NCBI RefSeq assembly: GCF_021533215.1
Contig: NZ_JAJNKA010000002.1
Coordinates: forward strand, 62,001-126,000
Source of the DNA: Portibacter lacus
GTDB lineage: Bacteria; Bacteroidota; Bacteroidia; Chitinophagales; Saprospiraceae
Length of the DNA: 64,000 nucleotides
Reading direction: 5' to 3'
The notes beneath the pieces were generated by a model, which had not been told where the DNA came from, made no database searches, and saw only the letters and a list, made by a program, of their open reading frames with translations. Numbering within the stretch: position 1 is the first letter of the stretch; the number at the start of each line of letters is the position of its first letter. Both the position numbers and the translations under genes were made by a program. Below, piece after piece: positions 45,092 through 53,615 of the stretch.

Positions 45092-45481
45092 CTAAGAAAT
45101 AGAAGGGGGCCCTCTGAGTGAGAAGGCGCTCTTAAAAGGTGGATCGGGAAATGGGTCTTCCTTTAAGTAATGCTCAGAAGGTAAGTAAGAATGCTTATTG
45201 GAAATTAGATACGTCTGATCGAATACGATTGCTAAAATAGCGACTTGAGCTATGGCGTCATTCATGTCAACATCTAGCCCGTTACCAGACTGGAAATGTT
45301 CTAAGTGACCATCTCCCATATCTATATTAAGCATCATCTTAATATGGCCCAGAAAAGTATCAGATGGCTTTTCCGAAGTCACTTGCTCAGCACTGAACAT
45401 CGTATTACAATGTGAGTGCGGCATCACAGTATGCATGACCACAATGAGTCCTGCAATATAGAGCGATATGACTTTCAGCAT
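45092..45481 (-). CDS. Small exported protein heading the metal-efflux operon
   Basis: A 129-residue protein with a hydrophobic N-terminal helix (about 3-20) followed by H-T-V-M-P-H-S-H-C, a possible metal-binding cluster, and a second hydrophobic segment (about 78-92, A-I-A-Q-V-A-I-L-A-I-V-F). It ends in a Pro/Ser-rich tail. It lies 84 bases upstream of the pump gene on the same strand. Small His-containing proteins are frequent first genes of Bacteroidota metal-efflux operons. I know no function; metal sensing or binding in the periplasm is inferred. Confidence 0.7.
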   Translation of the reverse strand: MLKVISLYIAGLIVVMHTVMPHSHCNTMFSAEQVTSEKPSDTFLGHIKMMLNIDMGDGHLEHFQSGNGLDVDMNDAIAQVAILAIVFDQTYLISNKHSYLPSEHYLKEDPFPDPPFKSAFSLRGPPSIS

Positions 45482-45604
45482 TTTGATTTTACTAAGTTAT
45501 GAAATTTATTCCGAGAAATACTGTATGAAGCACTATATAGAATGAGTCTTAAAAAAGATAGTTTAATCCGAAATCCTGTTTCCTTGCTATCGTATTAATT
45601 ACAT

Positions 45605-46222
45605 TTAATTGCAATGCGCATGTTGACCACTTATAATTAAATCATATTGCTCTTGACTTAAATACTGTGGCGTATATGAAGCCCCAATATCCTTAAGCTT
45701 ACCATCGAACGCCCTCATATGATTCTTAGATCCACATATTAGCTTTTCATATACTTCTTTAATGTCTGTCTTTGAAGTTTTATCAATGGCCACTTGTATA
45801 TCTCTAATGTCCAGATCTTCTATGGATGCACCAACTAGTAAAGCATTCTCTAAAGATAAATCTCCCTTTAGAATCAAGTCATCATAGAGCCCTTGTAATG
45901 CTTCATTACTAAAAATTCCATTTTGGTCAATGATTGGATCTTCTAAATTATATTGGTCAAGAAGGGTTATCAAGGCATCCATGTGTTTTTGTTCACTGCC
46001 ACTAATATTCTTAAAAATCAACTGATCATATTTATCGTAGAGATATAAATAAACATCTCTAGCTAGTTTCTCTTCTTCTCTCATAAAGAGTAAATCAGAT
46101 TCTTCCACTTCTGTCAGAATGTTTTCATTTTCTTGGTCAATGATATCTGACGATTTCTCACATGACGAAAATGCGAATAATGTAATCATAAAAAAAGCCG
46201 TACCTAATATTGATAATTTCAT
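45605..46222 (-). CDS. DUF2202 ferritin-like-fold lipoprotein
   Basis: A 205-residue lipoprotein (F-S-S-C-E-K, Cys21). The DUF2202 domain (about 40-200) shows L-F-M-R-E-E-E-K-L-A-R-D-V-Y-L, S-E-Q-K-H-M-D-A-L and S-K-N-H-M-R-A-F, with Glu and His-rich pairs placed as in a ferritin-like four-helix bundle. The H-A-H-C-N C-terminus may add metal ligands. Function is unknown; a di-metal or copper-related role fits the nearby efflux operon, but that is inference. Confidence 0.82.
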   Translation of the reverse strand: MKLSILGTAFFMITLFAFSSCEKSSDIIDQENENILTEVEESDLLFMREEEKLARDVYLYLYDKYDQLIFKNISGSEQKHMDALITLLDQYNLEDPIIDQNGIFSNEALQGLYDDLILKGDLSLENALLVGASIEDLDIRDIQVAIDKTSKTDIKEVYEKLICGSKNHMRAFDGKLKDIGASYTPQYLSQEQYDLIISGQHAHCN

Positions 46223-46433
46223 AATTGATTGTTTTAATAAGCATTATTAATAATAGCTCCTCTTTCGATTCACCTTTTAATAAAGTTACAGGCTATTTTA
46301 CTACGGCATGGTAACCTGAGTTACGTAGAAACCGATGAAGAATCAGAATTAAAAGAATTTTTTCTACAGCACTTTTTTTGAATTTTACAATTGTAAGAAA
46401 TTAAATGAAACAAGATTACGAGCTTGAAAGCTG

Positions 46434-46600
46434 TTTCATACATTTAGACTCATAAGCCAGCGGGAGGAAAAGTAGGAAGGCAGGACTGCGAAGCTAATTG
46501 TAGGTAAATGTATCCTTCCTTTACACATGTTTCATTCAGGTCCAGTGTTAGAAAAAAACTCATGGTATCACATTCAGTTACCCGTCCGATTACCAGCGGA
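46434..46600. repeat. Intergenic direct repeat, copy 1 (about 167 bp)
   Basis: Matches 46699-46864 at roughly nine bases in ten. The first 62 bases (46440-46501) form a core bounded by ACATTTAG and the near-complement CTAATTGT, with GCAGGACTGC inside. The remaining about 100 bases are the best conserved part. The whole gap 46223-46890 (668 bases) contains only these two copies and a 98-base spacer, plus a short inverted repeat GTAAC-CTGA-GTTAC at 46311-46324; no gene is supported. Confidence 0.8.
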
Positions 46601-46698
46601 TCCTATGAATGTTTTTTTCAGATGTGATTTTTTGTGATCAACATCCTCGATCACCTGAGAAGAAATAACAAGAAGCAAAACTAGGACCAATCCATCTA

Positions 46699-46864
46699 TT
46701 TCATACATTTAGACTCGTAAGCCAGCGGGAGGAAAGGAGCGATGCAGGACTACGAAGCTAAATATAGGTAAATGTATCCTTCCTTTACACATGGTTCATT
46801 CAGGTCCAATGTTAGATAAAAACTCATGGTATCACATTCAGTTACCCGTCCGATTACTAACGGA
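46699..46864. repeat. Intergenic direct repeat, copy 2 (about 166 bp)
   Basis: The second copy of the 46434-46600 unit, 98 bases further on. Its core 46705-46765 is bounded by ACATTTAG and CTAAATAT. It ends just before the stop of the propeller lipoprotein gene (leftward), so both copies sit in that gene's 3' region. Confidence 0.8.
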
Positions 46865-46890
46865 ACTTGTTCACTTACCAGCGCATAATA

Positions 46891-47970
46891 CTATTCATGA
46901 AAGCTATGGACTTCCGTACCATCATATCGGTATACACCACCCACAGTTCCAAACCAAATATTACCTTCCCGATCTTCTGATATCCCGAAATTCATTTCAC
47001 CTTTATCGAAAATGATTTCTGGGTTCCAAGTAGCCGAAATGATCGGCAAAGGTGCTGGCTTGAATCGAGTAAGTTTAATATCACCTGAGCCTATACTACC
47101 ATATATTGAACCTTTCGAATCCTCGAATAAATAACCTACAAAGTCCCTCGTGAAGTTGGTTAACTTTCGACCATCATAATGCATCAATCCATTATTTCCA
47201 CCGAACCAGATATGCCCATTTCGATCTTCCATGATGGTTCTAACATTGTGAAAAGAACCTCCATCTTTATTAGTAAAATCTGAAAATTTTTCTCCATCAT
47301 AAATGGTTACTCCTCCACCACTCCCGATCCAAACTTTCCCATCTTTATCTAATGTAATATCATGGATATCATTATCTGCAATCCCATCAGAAGCATCAAA
47401 ATTCTGGAATGTTCCCTTAGTATTCTCATCTGAACTTGGGGTATAAATACTAACTCCCAGATCATGTCCGAACCAAATGTTTCCATCTGCATCTTCAGTG
47501 ATGCATTCTACGTTATCATCGCTCATACCATCTGCAGAACTGAAATTCGTAAATTCCTTGCCATCATATTTATAAGCTCCACCTCCTATCATACCGAACC
47601 ACAAGTTATCCTTGCTATCTTCTAGAATACAGAAAACACGGTACCGACGAAGTCCCGCCATGTTTGTGTAATTTGTAAAAACCTTGCCATCATATTTGAT
47701 AATACCATTCCAGGTCGCCAGCCAAATATCACCATTTTTATCCTCCAGTACATTTCTAGTAATTACTGCAGGACCATATTCACTTCCGATCCCATTATTC
47801 TCAACGAAATAAGGATCTACCTCATTTGGAATAGATTGAGGTAGAAAAGTTTTAGTATTTATCGGTTTAGCATTGTCAATTTTTGAGTCCTCTGTTTTTG
47901 CTTGACCTTGGCAGGAAATAATACAAAATAAATAGATCGCAAAAAAAGAAAATAAAAGATTTTGATTCAT
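46891..47970 (-). CDS. Two-component-regulator-propeller lipoprotein
   Basis: A 359-residue lipoprotein (C-I-I-S-C, Cys20). From about residue 60 on it is a beta-propeller of Reg_prop repeats, seen as repeated E-D-x-x-G-N/D-I/L-W-F/L-G/A, Y-D-G-K-x-F-T-N-F and D-G-x-x-D-N-D/V units about 40-45 residues apart. The same propeller type forms the sensor part of the hybrid regulator at 53616, but this protein has no kinase or helix beyond it. It may be a surface or periplasmic binding protein. The gene lies between copies of the intergenic repeat. Confidence 0.82.
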   Translation of the reverse strand: MNQNLLFSFFAIYLFCIISCQGQAKTEDSKIDNAKPINTKTFLPQSIPNEVDPYFVENNGIGSEYGPAVITRNVLEDKNGDIWLATWNGIIKYDGKVFTNYTNMAGLRRYRVFCILEDSKDNLWFGMIGGGAYKYDGKEFTNFSSADGMSDDNVECITEDADGNIWFGHDLGVSIYTPSSDENTKGTFQNFDASDGIADNDIHDITLDKDGKVWIGSGGGVTIYDGEKFSDFTNKDGGSFHNVRTIMEDRNGHIWFGGNNGLMHYDGRKLTNFTRDFVGYLFEDSKGSIYGSIGSGDIKLTRFKPAPLPIISATWNPEIIFDKGEMNFGISEDREGNIWFGTVGGVYRYDGTEVHSFHE

Positions 47971-48078
47971 TGTTCTAGGCTTTGCAATAAATATACTACT
48001 AATTCAACGGGAGCAAATTTGAGGTATGTAAATTAATGTAAACATTTGCAATAACGAAGGCTAAGGCTTCGATTTAAA

Positions 48079-48141
48079 ACATTTAGACTCGTAAGCCTAC
48101 GAGAGGAAAAGTGAGGAGTGCAGGACTGCGAAGCTAAATGT
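48079..48141. repeat. Intergenic repeat core, copy 3 (63 bp)
   Basis: This copy of the core found at 46440-46501 and 46705-46765 has perfect ends, ACATTTAG and CTAAATGT, and a perfect internal hairpin CTCGTA-AGCC-TACGAG, followed by GCAGGACTGC. It looks like a three-way folded unit. The surrounding gap 47971-48310 (340 bases) holds no gene; an imperfect hairpin CGAAGGCTAAGGCTTCG lies just before it at about 48055. Confidence 0.75.
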
Positions 48142-48310
48142 GGCCCAGAAGAATCCCTTCCGCTTAGCTTCAATCCATCTGGTCTGTCCACCTCCTCTGA
48201 GCTGCGGAGAACACTAATGAACTGCGCTGATGCAAATATCACAGGATACATATTAATTTCCCTGTCCACATTAATCCTAAGTCTTAACTCCAATTAACAG
48301 TTTTTACTTA

Positions 48311-51300
48311 TTATCGCTTAGATACTTCTACCTTCACCGTATTTGATGGATTTTCTAATTCATCCAGCCTTTCCATTAATTGATATACTGTGACTTTTAA
48401 TACAGCTAGTTCTTCTTTTTGCTCCTCGATCAGTTTCTGCTGCGCTTGAGTAGCACTAACATTTAACATACTGATCGCTTCATAATCTACAGTATGAAAG
48501 TCATCGACTTCACGGCCATATACAAAAACTTTATTGGCTGATAAAGGGAGATCCTTGACTTGAAATCCTAATGGACTAACTTTTGTGACCTCGTAAACTT
48601 CTGCAGCGTGATCCGTAATGAGTTTTACCCTTTCGCCCACCTTTAGATCAGTCTCTAAAGAAATCCAACCTTTGTTTACTACTGCTCTTTGGTAAATGTC
48701 AGGTATTACATCTGTCAGATTAGAGGAAACAGCTTGAGGATACACCTCTTTCACCTGCTGGGCGATAACTTTTTTGTAGCGCTTATGACCTTTAGTAAAA
48801 GTATCTATCATTGTGTAGTCCATAATTTCAATGCCCAGTATGGTTTTTAGATCTTCATCCATATCGCTTACTCCCTTAATATTTTTGATTCGGGCATCTG
48901 AAAATGCAACAAAGGCATTTGCTCCGACATTATCTGAAAAGTACCCCGAAAGTGTTCCAAATGATGGCGGAACTTGTCCTACAGGAGTGACCCCATCATA
49001 CAATAATCCTGAAAAAGCAGAGTTTGCTCCTGTACCTTCAACCACTAGTTTGCCAGCAACTGGATTATTGGTTCCAATACCCAAATTACCATTTGATGAA
49101 ATACGCATTATCTCGGTTTGATTCGAGAAATCATTCTCAGAGTTGAAGAATAGAAATGGAGTACCGGCCTTCCAATTAAGATAAGTCTTATCATCTCCCT
49201 GTCGACCACTGAAAAGCCTCAGGAAATGACTCTTATCTGAGTTGGCTAACTGTATTACTGCACCTACATTTGTTTCTTTTGTGCCAATATCAAGTGCAAA
49301 TTTTGGATCATCCGTCCCAATTCCCATGTAGCCCTTTTTTAGTACCGTTACAGCGTTAGACTTCACTGTACTTGTGCCATTGCCAAGCACAAAAAGTCGG
49401 TCATTCGGTGAGGAAGCAGATGTACTTGCAGGACTGTAGTCTGTATTGTAAAAACCCATTACTGTTTCTCCGTAAGACTGCGCTATATTTCCCCTTCCAC
49501 CTACGATCGAAGAATATTGACCATTACTGGTATTGCCGCTACCTCCTCCAATATTCGTATATTGTCCAACAGCCTGATTAGAATTTCCTCCGCTTACGAC
49601 TGATCTATATCCTTCTGCTTTATTGCCAATTCCACCACCGAGAAATGACCAATCGCCACTTGCTAAATTATCAAATCCTCCACCTACTACTGAATAAGTA
49701 GCTCTTGCAATATTACCTATTCCTCCTAATACTGAGGCAGTTGCGCCCTCTGCTTTGTTATCTTTCCCTCCTCCAATAAAGGATCCATTTCCAGATGCTG
49801 TATTTCTTACACCTCCAACAATTGCTGAGGTATCCGCTATGATATTATTATTTTTTCCACCTCCCACAAATGAAGCTTCACCAGATACCTTATTGTTTTC
49901 ACCTCCAACTATGATAGCAGCATCACCAGTAGCTTGATTAAAAACTCCACCGCCCACAAATGAAATTACACCAGATGCATCATTTTGTTGTCCTCCAACT
50001 ACAATAGATCGACTTTTGGATGCTTCATTAAGAATACCTCCTCCAATAAAGGAGGCATCACCAGTTACATCATTACCCACTCCCCCAACCACGGAGGACG
50101 TAGATCCAGAGACACCATTACTTATACCACCACCGACAAAAGAAGACCTCCCACTTATAGTGTTTCTGGAACCACCAACAACAACAGATGTATCACCTGA
50201 CACAAGATTGTTGCGTCCACCGCCTACAAATGAGAAATCATCTGATACAGTATTTTTTTCACCACCACCAATAAAGGACCACAAACCATTTGCCTGATTT
50301 TGCTCTCCTGCCCCAACAAATGAAGATTGTTCTTGGGCATGATTAAGCAATCCGCCTCCAACAAAAGACCGGCTGCCATTTGCTAGATTTTGATATCCTC
50401 CACCTACAAATGAGTATTGACCAAGTGAAGTATTTCCATATCCGCCTCCAACAAAAGAGTCATCACCACTTGAGTTGTTATCGGCACCTCCTCCGACAAA
50501 TGATTTATTCCCAGAGGCTGTATTATGAACCCCACCAACAGCAGCAGCAAATGCTTCAGTAGCTGAATTTCTAGTTCCACCAACGACAACAGATGAATCT
50601 CCTGATGCTATATTCAATCTACCTCCTCCAATAAACGAGTGTGAATGGGAGGCAGTGTTACTTTCTCCTCCAACAACTATTGAAAAATCTCCTAGGGCTG
50701 CATTAGAAGAGCCACCACCAACGAAGGCTACAAGTACAGCATTATTGTCAATTCCGCCTCCTACGAATGAAGATCCTCCTGATGCTTCATTTTGAAATCC
50801 TCCTCCAACAAAAGATTTTGCCCCAGTTGCATTATTTATTTGACCTCCACCCACAAACGAATCTTCTCCCATTGCAATATTACTACTACCACCAACTACA
50901 CTCGATTTTACTCCTTGCGCCCTATTACCAGCACCACCAACAACACTTGAACCAGAACCAGATGCAGCGTTGTTAATTCCACCCAAGATCGATGTGAGTT
51001 CCCCAGATGCTTTATTTTGAGATCCTCCTCCAACAACTGACCATTGACCAGAAGCTGTATCTTGCTGCCCTCCACCTACAAATGCAAAGGTACCAGATGC
51101 AGAATTATCTGCACCACTCCCCACAAAGGAATTATCACCAATCGAAGTATTTTTAGATCCACCGCCAGCAAATGAATTACTACCAATTGCTGAATTCTGC
51201 AATCCTCCACCTACAGTTGAAAGGATTCCTGATGCAGTGTTTTGAGAACCACCCCCTACGTATGAATCATCCGCCTTTGCAGTATTTAGAAAACCACCAC

Positions 51301-52246
51301 CCACGAATGATTTTAGCCCCAAAGCTCTATTTCCTGCTCCTCCACCTACAAATGAACGGTTACCAGATGCTATACCACCTTCACCACCTCCAACAAAAGA
51401 AAAGTCACCTGAACTCTGATTGCTAAAGCCACCTGCTACTGTCGAATAATCCCCTATACTGTCCAAATTCCACTCTATACCGACTACTTCACCCACTCTC
51501 AGTGCCTTCAACTCAGGTATCCACATCATCCGAACTCCAGCTCCTTCTGCTGGAAGACCACCGACTCCTCCTTCGAACAAGAATCCTCCGCCCACATGCA
51601 GTTTACTCAAAGGAGCACTATTTCCTATCCCCACATTTCCATCTCCCTGTATCCTCATATGCTCTGAAAATCCGGAATAATCCTTATTCATTCCAACAAA
51701 TCTAAACGGTGAACCAAGTTCCCAAGCAAGATATGGATTTGGATCACTTGATTTACCGCTAAAAACCCTGATGAACTGACTGGTATCCGAATTATGCAAT
51801 TGTACAAATCCTGGATCATCTGGATCACTCCCTATCAATGCCAGATCACCTGTTGCATTTAAGACCATCGCCTCTGATCCGTCAACATCAAATCTGATCA
51901 CATTTTCATTTGGTGATTCTTCCAGCTGAATCTTAGTATCTCCATCTGCATCAGTCAAAAAGCTTGTTATTCCTCCATGTGCCAATTCAATCCACGCTGC
52001 TCCATTATAGTACCAAAAACTTTGGGAGTCTGTGTCATAAACCAGCAGCCCTGTAGCGATTGGATTAATTCCTGTTCTTTGGCCAGCATCCATTCTCGGA
52101 ATCAAGATTCCTTTAGAATCAGACTGTATATCTAGCATTGCACTAGCGTCCGGCGCTGAACCTGTGTTGTTAATTCCGATGGATTGAGCACAAATTTTAG
52201 CTGAGCAAAGGTAAATTGTGATAAATAGAATTGTCTTGTAGATCAT
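48311..52246 (-). CDS. Giant surface protein with YadA-head-like repeats and S74 chaperone tail
   Basis: A 1311-residue exported protein with signal peptide about 1-20. N-terminal region with I-L-I-P-R-M-D-A-G-Q-R, typical of Bacteroidota tail-fibre-like proteins. Residues about 268-921 consist of about 44 tandem units of mostly 15 residues, consensus S-F-V-G-G-G-x-x-N-x-A-S-G-x-x, like the left-handed roll of trimeric YadA heads. Residues about 138-218 and a block near 955-1045 are similar to each other and flank the repeats. The C-terminal part has an S74 intramolecular-chaperone domain (F-S-D-A-R-I-K-N-I-K, then I-A-Q-Q-V-K-E-V-Y-P), which normally self-cleaves after trimer assembly, and a final coiled coil. 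An adhesive or fibre-like surface role is likely. Confidence 0.85.
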   Translation of the reverse strand: MIYKTILFITIYLCSAKICAQSIGINNTGSAPDASAMLDIQSDSKGILIPRMDAGQRTGINPIATGLLVYDTDSQSFWYYNGAAWIELAHGGITSFLTDADGDTKIQLEESPNENVIRFDVDGSEAMVLNATGDLALIGSDPDDPGFVQLHNSDTSQFIRVFSGKSSDPNPYLAWELGSPFRFVGMNKDYSGFSEHMRIQGDGNVGIGNSAPLSKLHVGGGFLFEGGVGGLPAEGAGVRMMWIPELKALRVGEVVGIEWNLDSIGDYSTVAGGFSNQSSGDFSFVGGGEGGIASGNRSFVGGGAGNRALGLKSFVGGGFLNTAKADDSYVGGGSQNTASGILSTVGGGLQNSAIGSNSFAGGGSKNTSIGDNSFVGSGADNSASGTFAFVGGGQQDTASGQWSVVGGGSQNKASGELTSILGGINNAASGSGSSVVGGAGNRAQGVKSSVVGGSSNIAMGEDSFVGGGQINNATGAKSFVGGGFQNEASGGSSFVGGGIDNNAVLVAFVGGGSSNAALGDFSIVVGGESNTASHSHSFIGGGRLNIASGDSSVVVGGTRNSATEAFAAAVGGVHNTASGNKSFVGGGADNNSSGDDSFVGGGYGNTSLGQYSFVGGGYQNLANGSRSFVGGGLLNHAQEQSSFVGAGEQNQANGLWSFIGGGEKNTVSDDFSFVGGGRNNLVSGDTSVVVGGSRNTISGRSSFVGGGISNGVSGSTSSVVGGVGNDVTGDASFIGGGILNEASKSRSIVVGGQQNDASGVISFVGGGVFNQATGDAAIIVGGENNKVSGEASFVGGGKNNNIIADTSAIVGGVRNTASGNGSFIGGGKDNKAEGATASVLGGIGNIARATYSVVGGGFDNLASGDWSFLGGGIGNKAEGYRSVVSGGNSNQAVGQYTNIGGGSGNTSNGQYSSIVGGRGNIAQSYGETVMGFYNTDYSPASTSASSPNDRLFVLGNGTSTVKSNAVTVLKKGYMGIGTDDPKFALDIGTKETNVGAVIQLANSDKSHFLRLFSGRQGDDKTYLNWKAGTPFLFFNSENDFSNQTEIMRISSNGNLGIGTNNPVAGKLVVEGTGANSAFSGLLYDGVTPVGQVPPSFGTLSGYFSDNVGANAFVAFSDARIKNIKGVSDMDEDLKTILGIEIMDYTMIDTFTKGHKRYKKVIAQQVKEVYPQAVSSNLTDVIPDIYQRAVVNKGWISLETDLKVGERVKLITDHAAEVYEVTKVSPLGFQVKDLPLSANKVFVYGREVDDFHTVDYEAISMLNVSATQAQQKLIEEQKEELAVLKVTVYQLMERLDELENPSNTVKVEVSKR
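49481..51445 (-). repeat. 45-bp coding tandem repeat array
   Basis: About 44 units, mostly 45 bp, inside the S74 protein gene. The amino-acid pattern is kept far better than the nucleotide sequence: the Gly-Gly-Gly and Asn codons vary. The array is therefore old and under selection rather than a fresh expansion. A few units vary in length or pattern near 50700 and 50960. Confidence 0.9.
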
Positions 52247-52287
52247 TGTAAGGCTTTTTTTGGATTATATAATTTCTGTCTTAATAT

Positions 52288-52419
52288 TCAAATCACTAGT
52301 TTGAGCGGCATGATTCGTTTCAATAAGCTCACGAAGGGTTGATCTTTTTGAGCATCTTTGGAATTACTGATTAATACTGCACAATTAATGCATGCCAATG
52401 TGGTGACAAATTGTTTCAT
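52288..52419 (-). CDS. Possible 43-residue peptide
   Basis: A short frame starts M-K-Q-F-V-T-T-L-A-C-I-N-C and ends P-L-K-L-V-I, lying between the dioxygenase-like gene (stop 52454) and the repeat-protein gene (start 52246) on the same strand. The hydrophobic start could be a signal-like helix with two Cys. Nothing else supports translation, and it may be chance. Confidence 0.2.
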   Translation of the reverse strand: MKQFVTTLACINCAVLISNSKDAQKDQPFVSLLKRIMPLKLVI

Positions 52420-52453
52420 TGTTAATAGTTTTCTGGTTCAAAAACGTTATTTT

Positions 52454-53455
52454 CTATACACGAGGTGCAATTGTCGGCACTGTGGATTTATCAAATGAGT
52501 TATGAACTGTAATGCTATTCACTGAACCATCTTCGCTGCGATTAAAGACCAATCGAGCATCCATACTTGTTGCATCGAATTCATCTTTGCCAATATACTT
52601 AAGCTCTACTGTTGCATAATCTGGCATCTTTAAGAAAAGCTGCTTATCTTCCATCTTCACACTCACAATCATTTTCTTAAAAAGCAATGGAACATTCATT
52701 TCATATTTTCCAACACAAGCGGAAAGCGCTTTAATCCTTTGCTCACTACTTTCCACCATCTTTAAATTGACCATAAACTCATAGAGTGGAATACCATTTT
52801 CCTCCCTGATGGGACTTAGGATAAAGTCTCCTTGATCTCCTTTTGGTATAAGAGCGATGACGCCATCCGTTTTGTTTAGCTTTTCACCTTTGAAGTAGGT
52901 TTGAGTAATCAATTCATGGAAACCTCTTCGACTTACTTTCCAATGAAGGTGAGGTGTTCTCCAGTTTTCTTTTATCGAAGGATCCGCAAAAGCGTAGGAA
53001 GCTGGTTTGATCGTTTTAAAACCGAAGCTACCTGATGCATCTGTTGTCATCTGACCCCAGCCTTCGAAATTTGGATCTAAAGGGCTAGGGTTCTCGGCAT
53101 CACCTTCGTGAGAGTAGCGTCCGTGGTGGTTGGCTTGCCACAATTCTACTAAGGCATTGGCGATGGGTTCACAATTTTCATCTCTCACGATTCCTCTTAT
53201 TAAGATTTTCTCGCCTTCAGCTTCACCTTGTTTTCCTTGAATAGTAGTTAGGTCAACGTCCCCATCACCATTTTTAACGTGAGGATAGAATGGCCCTAAG
53301 GTTTGATCGAGGGTCGTTTCGCATGATTCTTCCAACACATTAGGAGTATTTTCTTTTACCATTTGATTGGCCACTAGTTTACTGGTGATTAATCCAGCAG
53401 TCGCTCCGAGACCTAGCTTTAAGAATTTTCTACGCTTATCATTTTTCGAATTCAT
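52454..53455 (-). CDS. Tat-exported intradiol-dioxygenase-like protein with extra C-terminal domain
   Basis: A 333-residue protein with a twin-arginine signal (K-R-R-K-F-L-K-L-G at 7-15). Residues about 45-235 match intradiol ring-cleavage dioxygenases (L-D-Q-T-L-G-P-F-Y-P; V-E-L-W-Q-A-N). All four non-heme Fe(III) ligands can be placed: Tyr114 (H-G-R-Y-S-H), Tyr154 (P-A-S-Y-A-F), His169 and His171 (T-P-H-L-H-W). The family opens catechol-type rings. Residues about 240-333 are an added beta-rich domain like those found at the C-terminus of beta-lactamase-related proteins. Export of the enzyme suggests an extracytoplasmic aromatic substrate. It is divergent from the hybrid regulator, 160 bases away. 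Confidence 0.85.
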   Translation of the reverse strand: MNSKNDKRRKFLKLGLGATAGLITSKLVANQMVKENTPNVLEESCETTLDQTLGPFYPHVKNGDGDVDLTTIQGKQGEAEGEKILIRGIVRDENCEPIANALVELWQANHHGRYSHEGDAENPSPLDPNFEGWGQMTTDASGSFGFKTIKPASYAFADPSIKENWRTPHLHWKVSRRGFHELITQTYFKGEKLNKTDGVIALIPKGDQGDFILSPIREENGIPLYEFMVNLKMVESSEQRIKALSACVGKYEMNVPLLFKKMIVSVKMEDKQLFLKMPDYATVELKYIGKDEFDATSMDARLVFNRSEDGSVNSITVHNSFDKSTVPTIAPRV

Positions 53456-53615
53456 TGTATTTGGTTTTGATTATGCAGGCTGTATTTGGTTTTAATTGTT
53501 ATACCCAAAAATACAAGAACACCCCCTCGGTCTTCTAGGATAATCTGACCAAAAACTAGGAGAATCTGCTCAAAGTGCTTATTTCTTGCACTTTCTGTAG
53601 GATTAAAAAGTCAAG

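Noticed and set aside
46527-46900. Short frames starting M-F/V-H-S-G-P in both copies of the intergenic duplication
   Set aside because: Differences between the copies within the frame change amino acids rather than being silent, and the frames end differently, so no selection on a protein is seen.
49481-51445. Regularly spaced 45-bp repeats that could suggest a CRISPR array
   Set aside because: Repeats are contiguous without unique spacers, vary in sequence, and translate into a conserved protein motif.
49372-51705. Several plus-strand open frames, some rich in Pro, His or Leu, across the repeat-protein gene
   Set aside because: They are antisense to a 45-bp coding repeat, which keeps other frames open by periodicity. 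Their composition is low-complexity and the minus-strand frame carries the recognisable domains.
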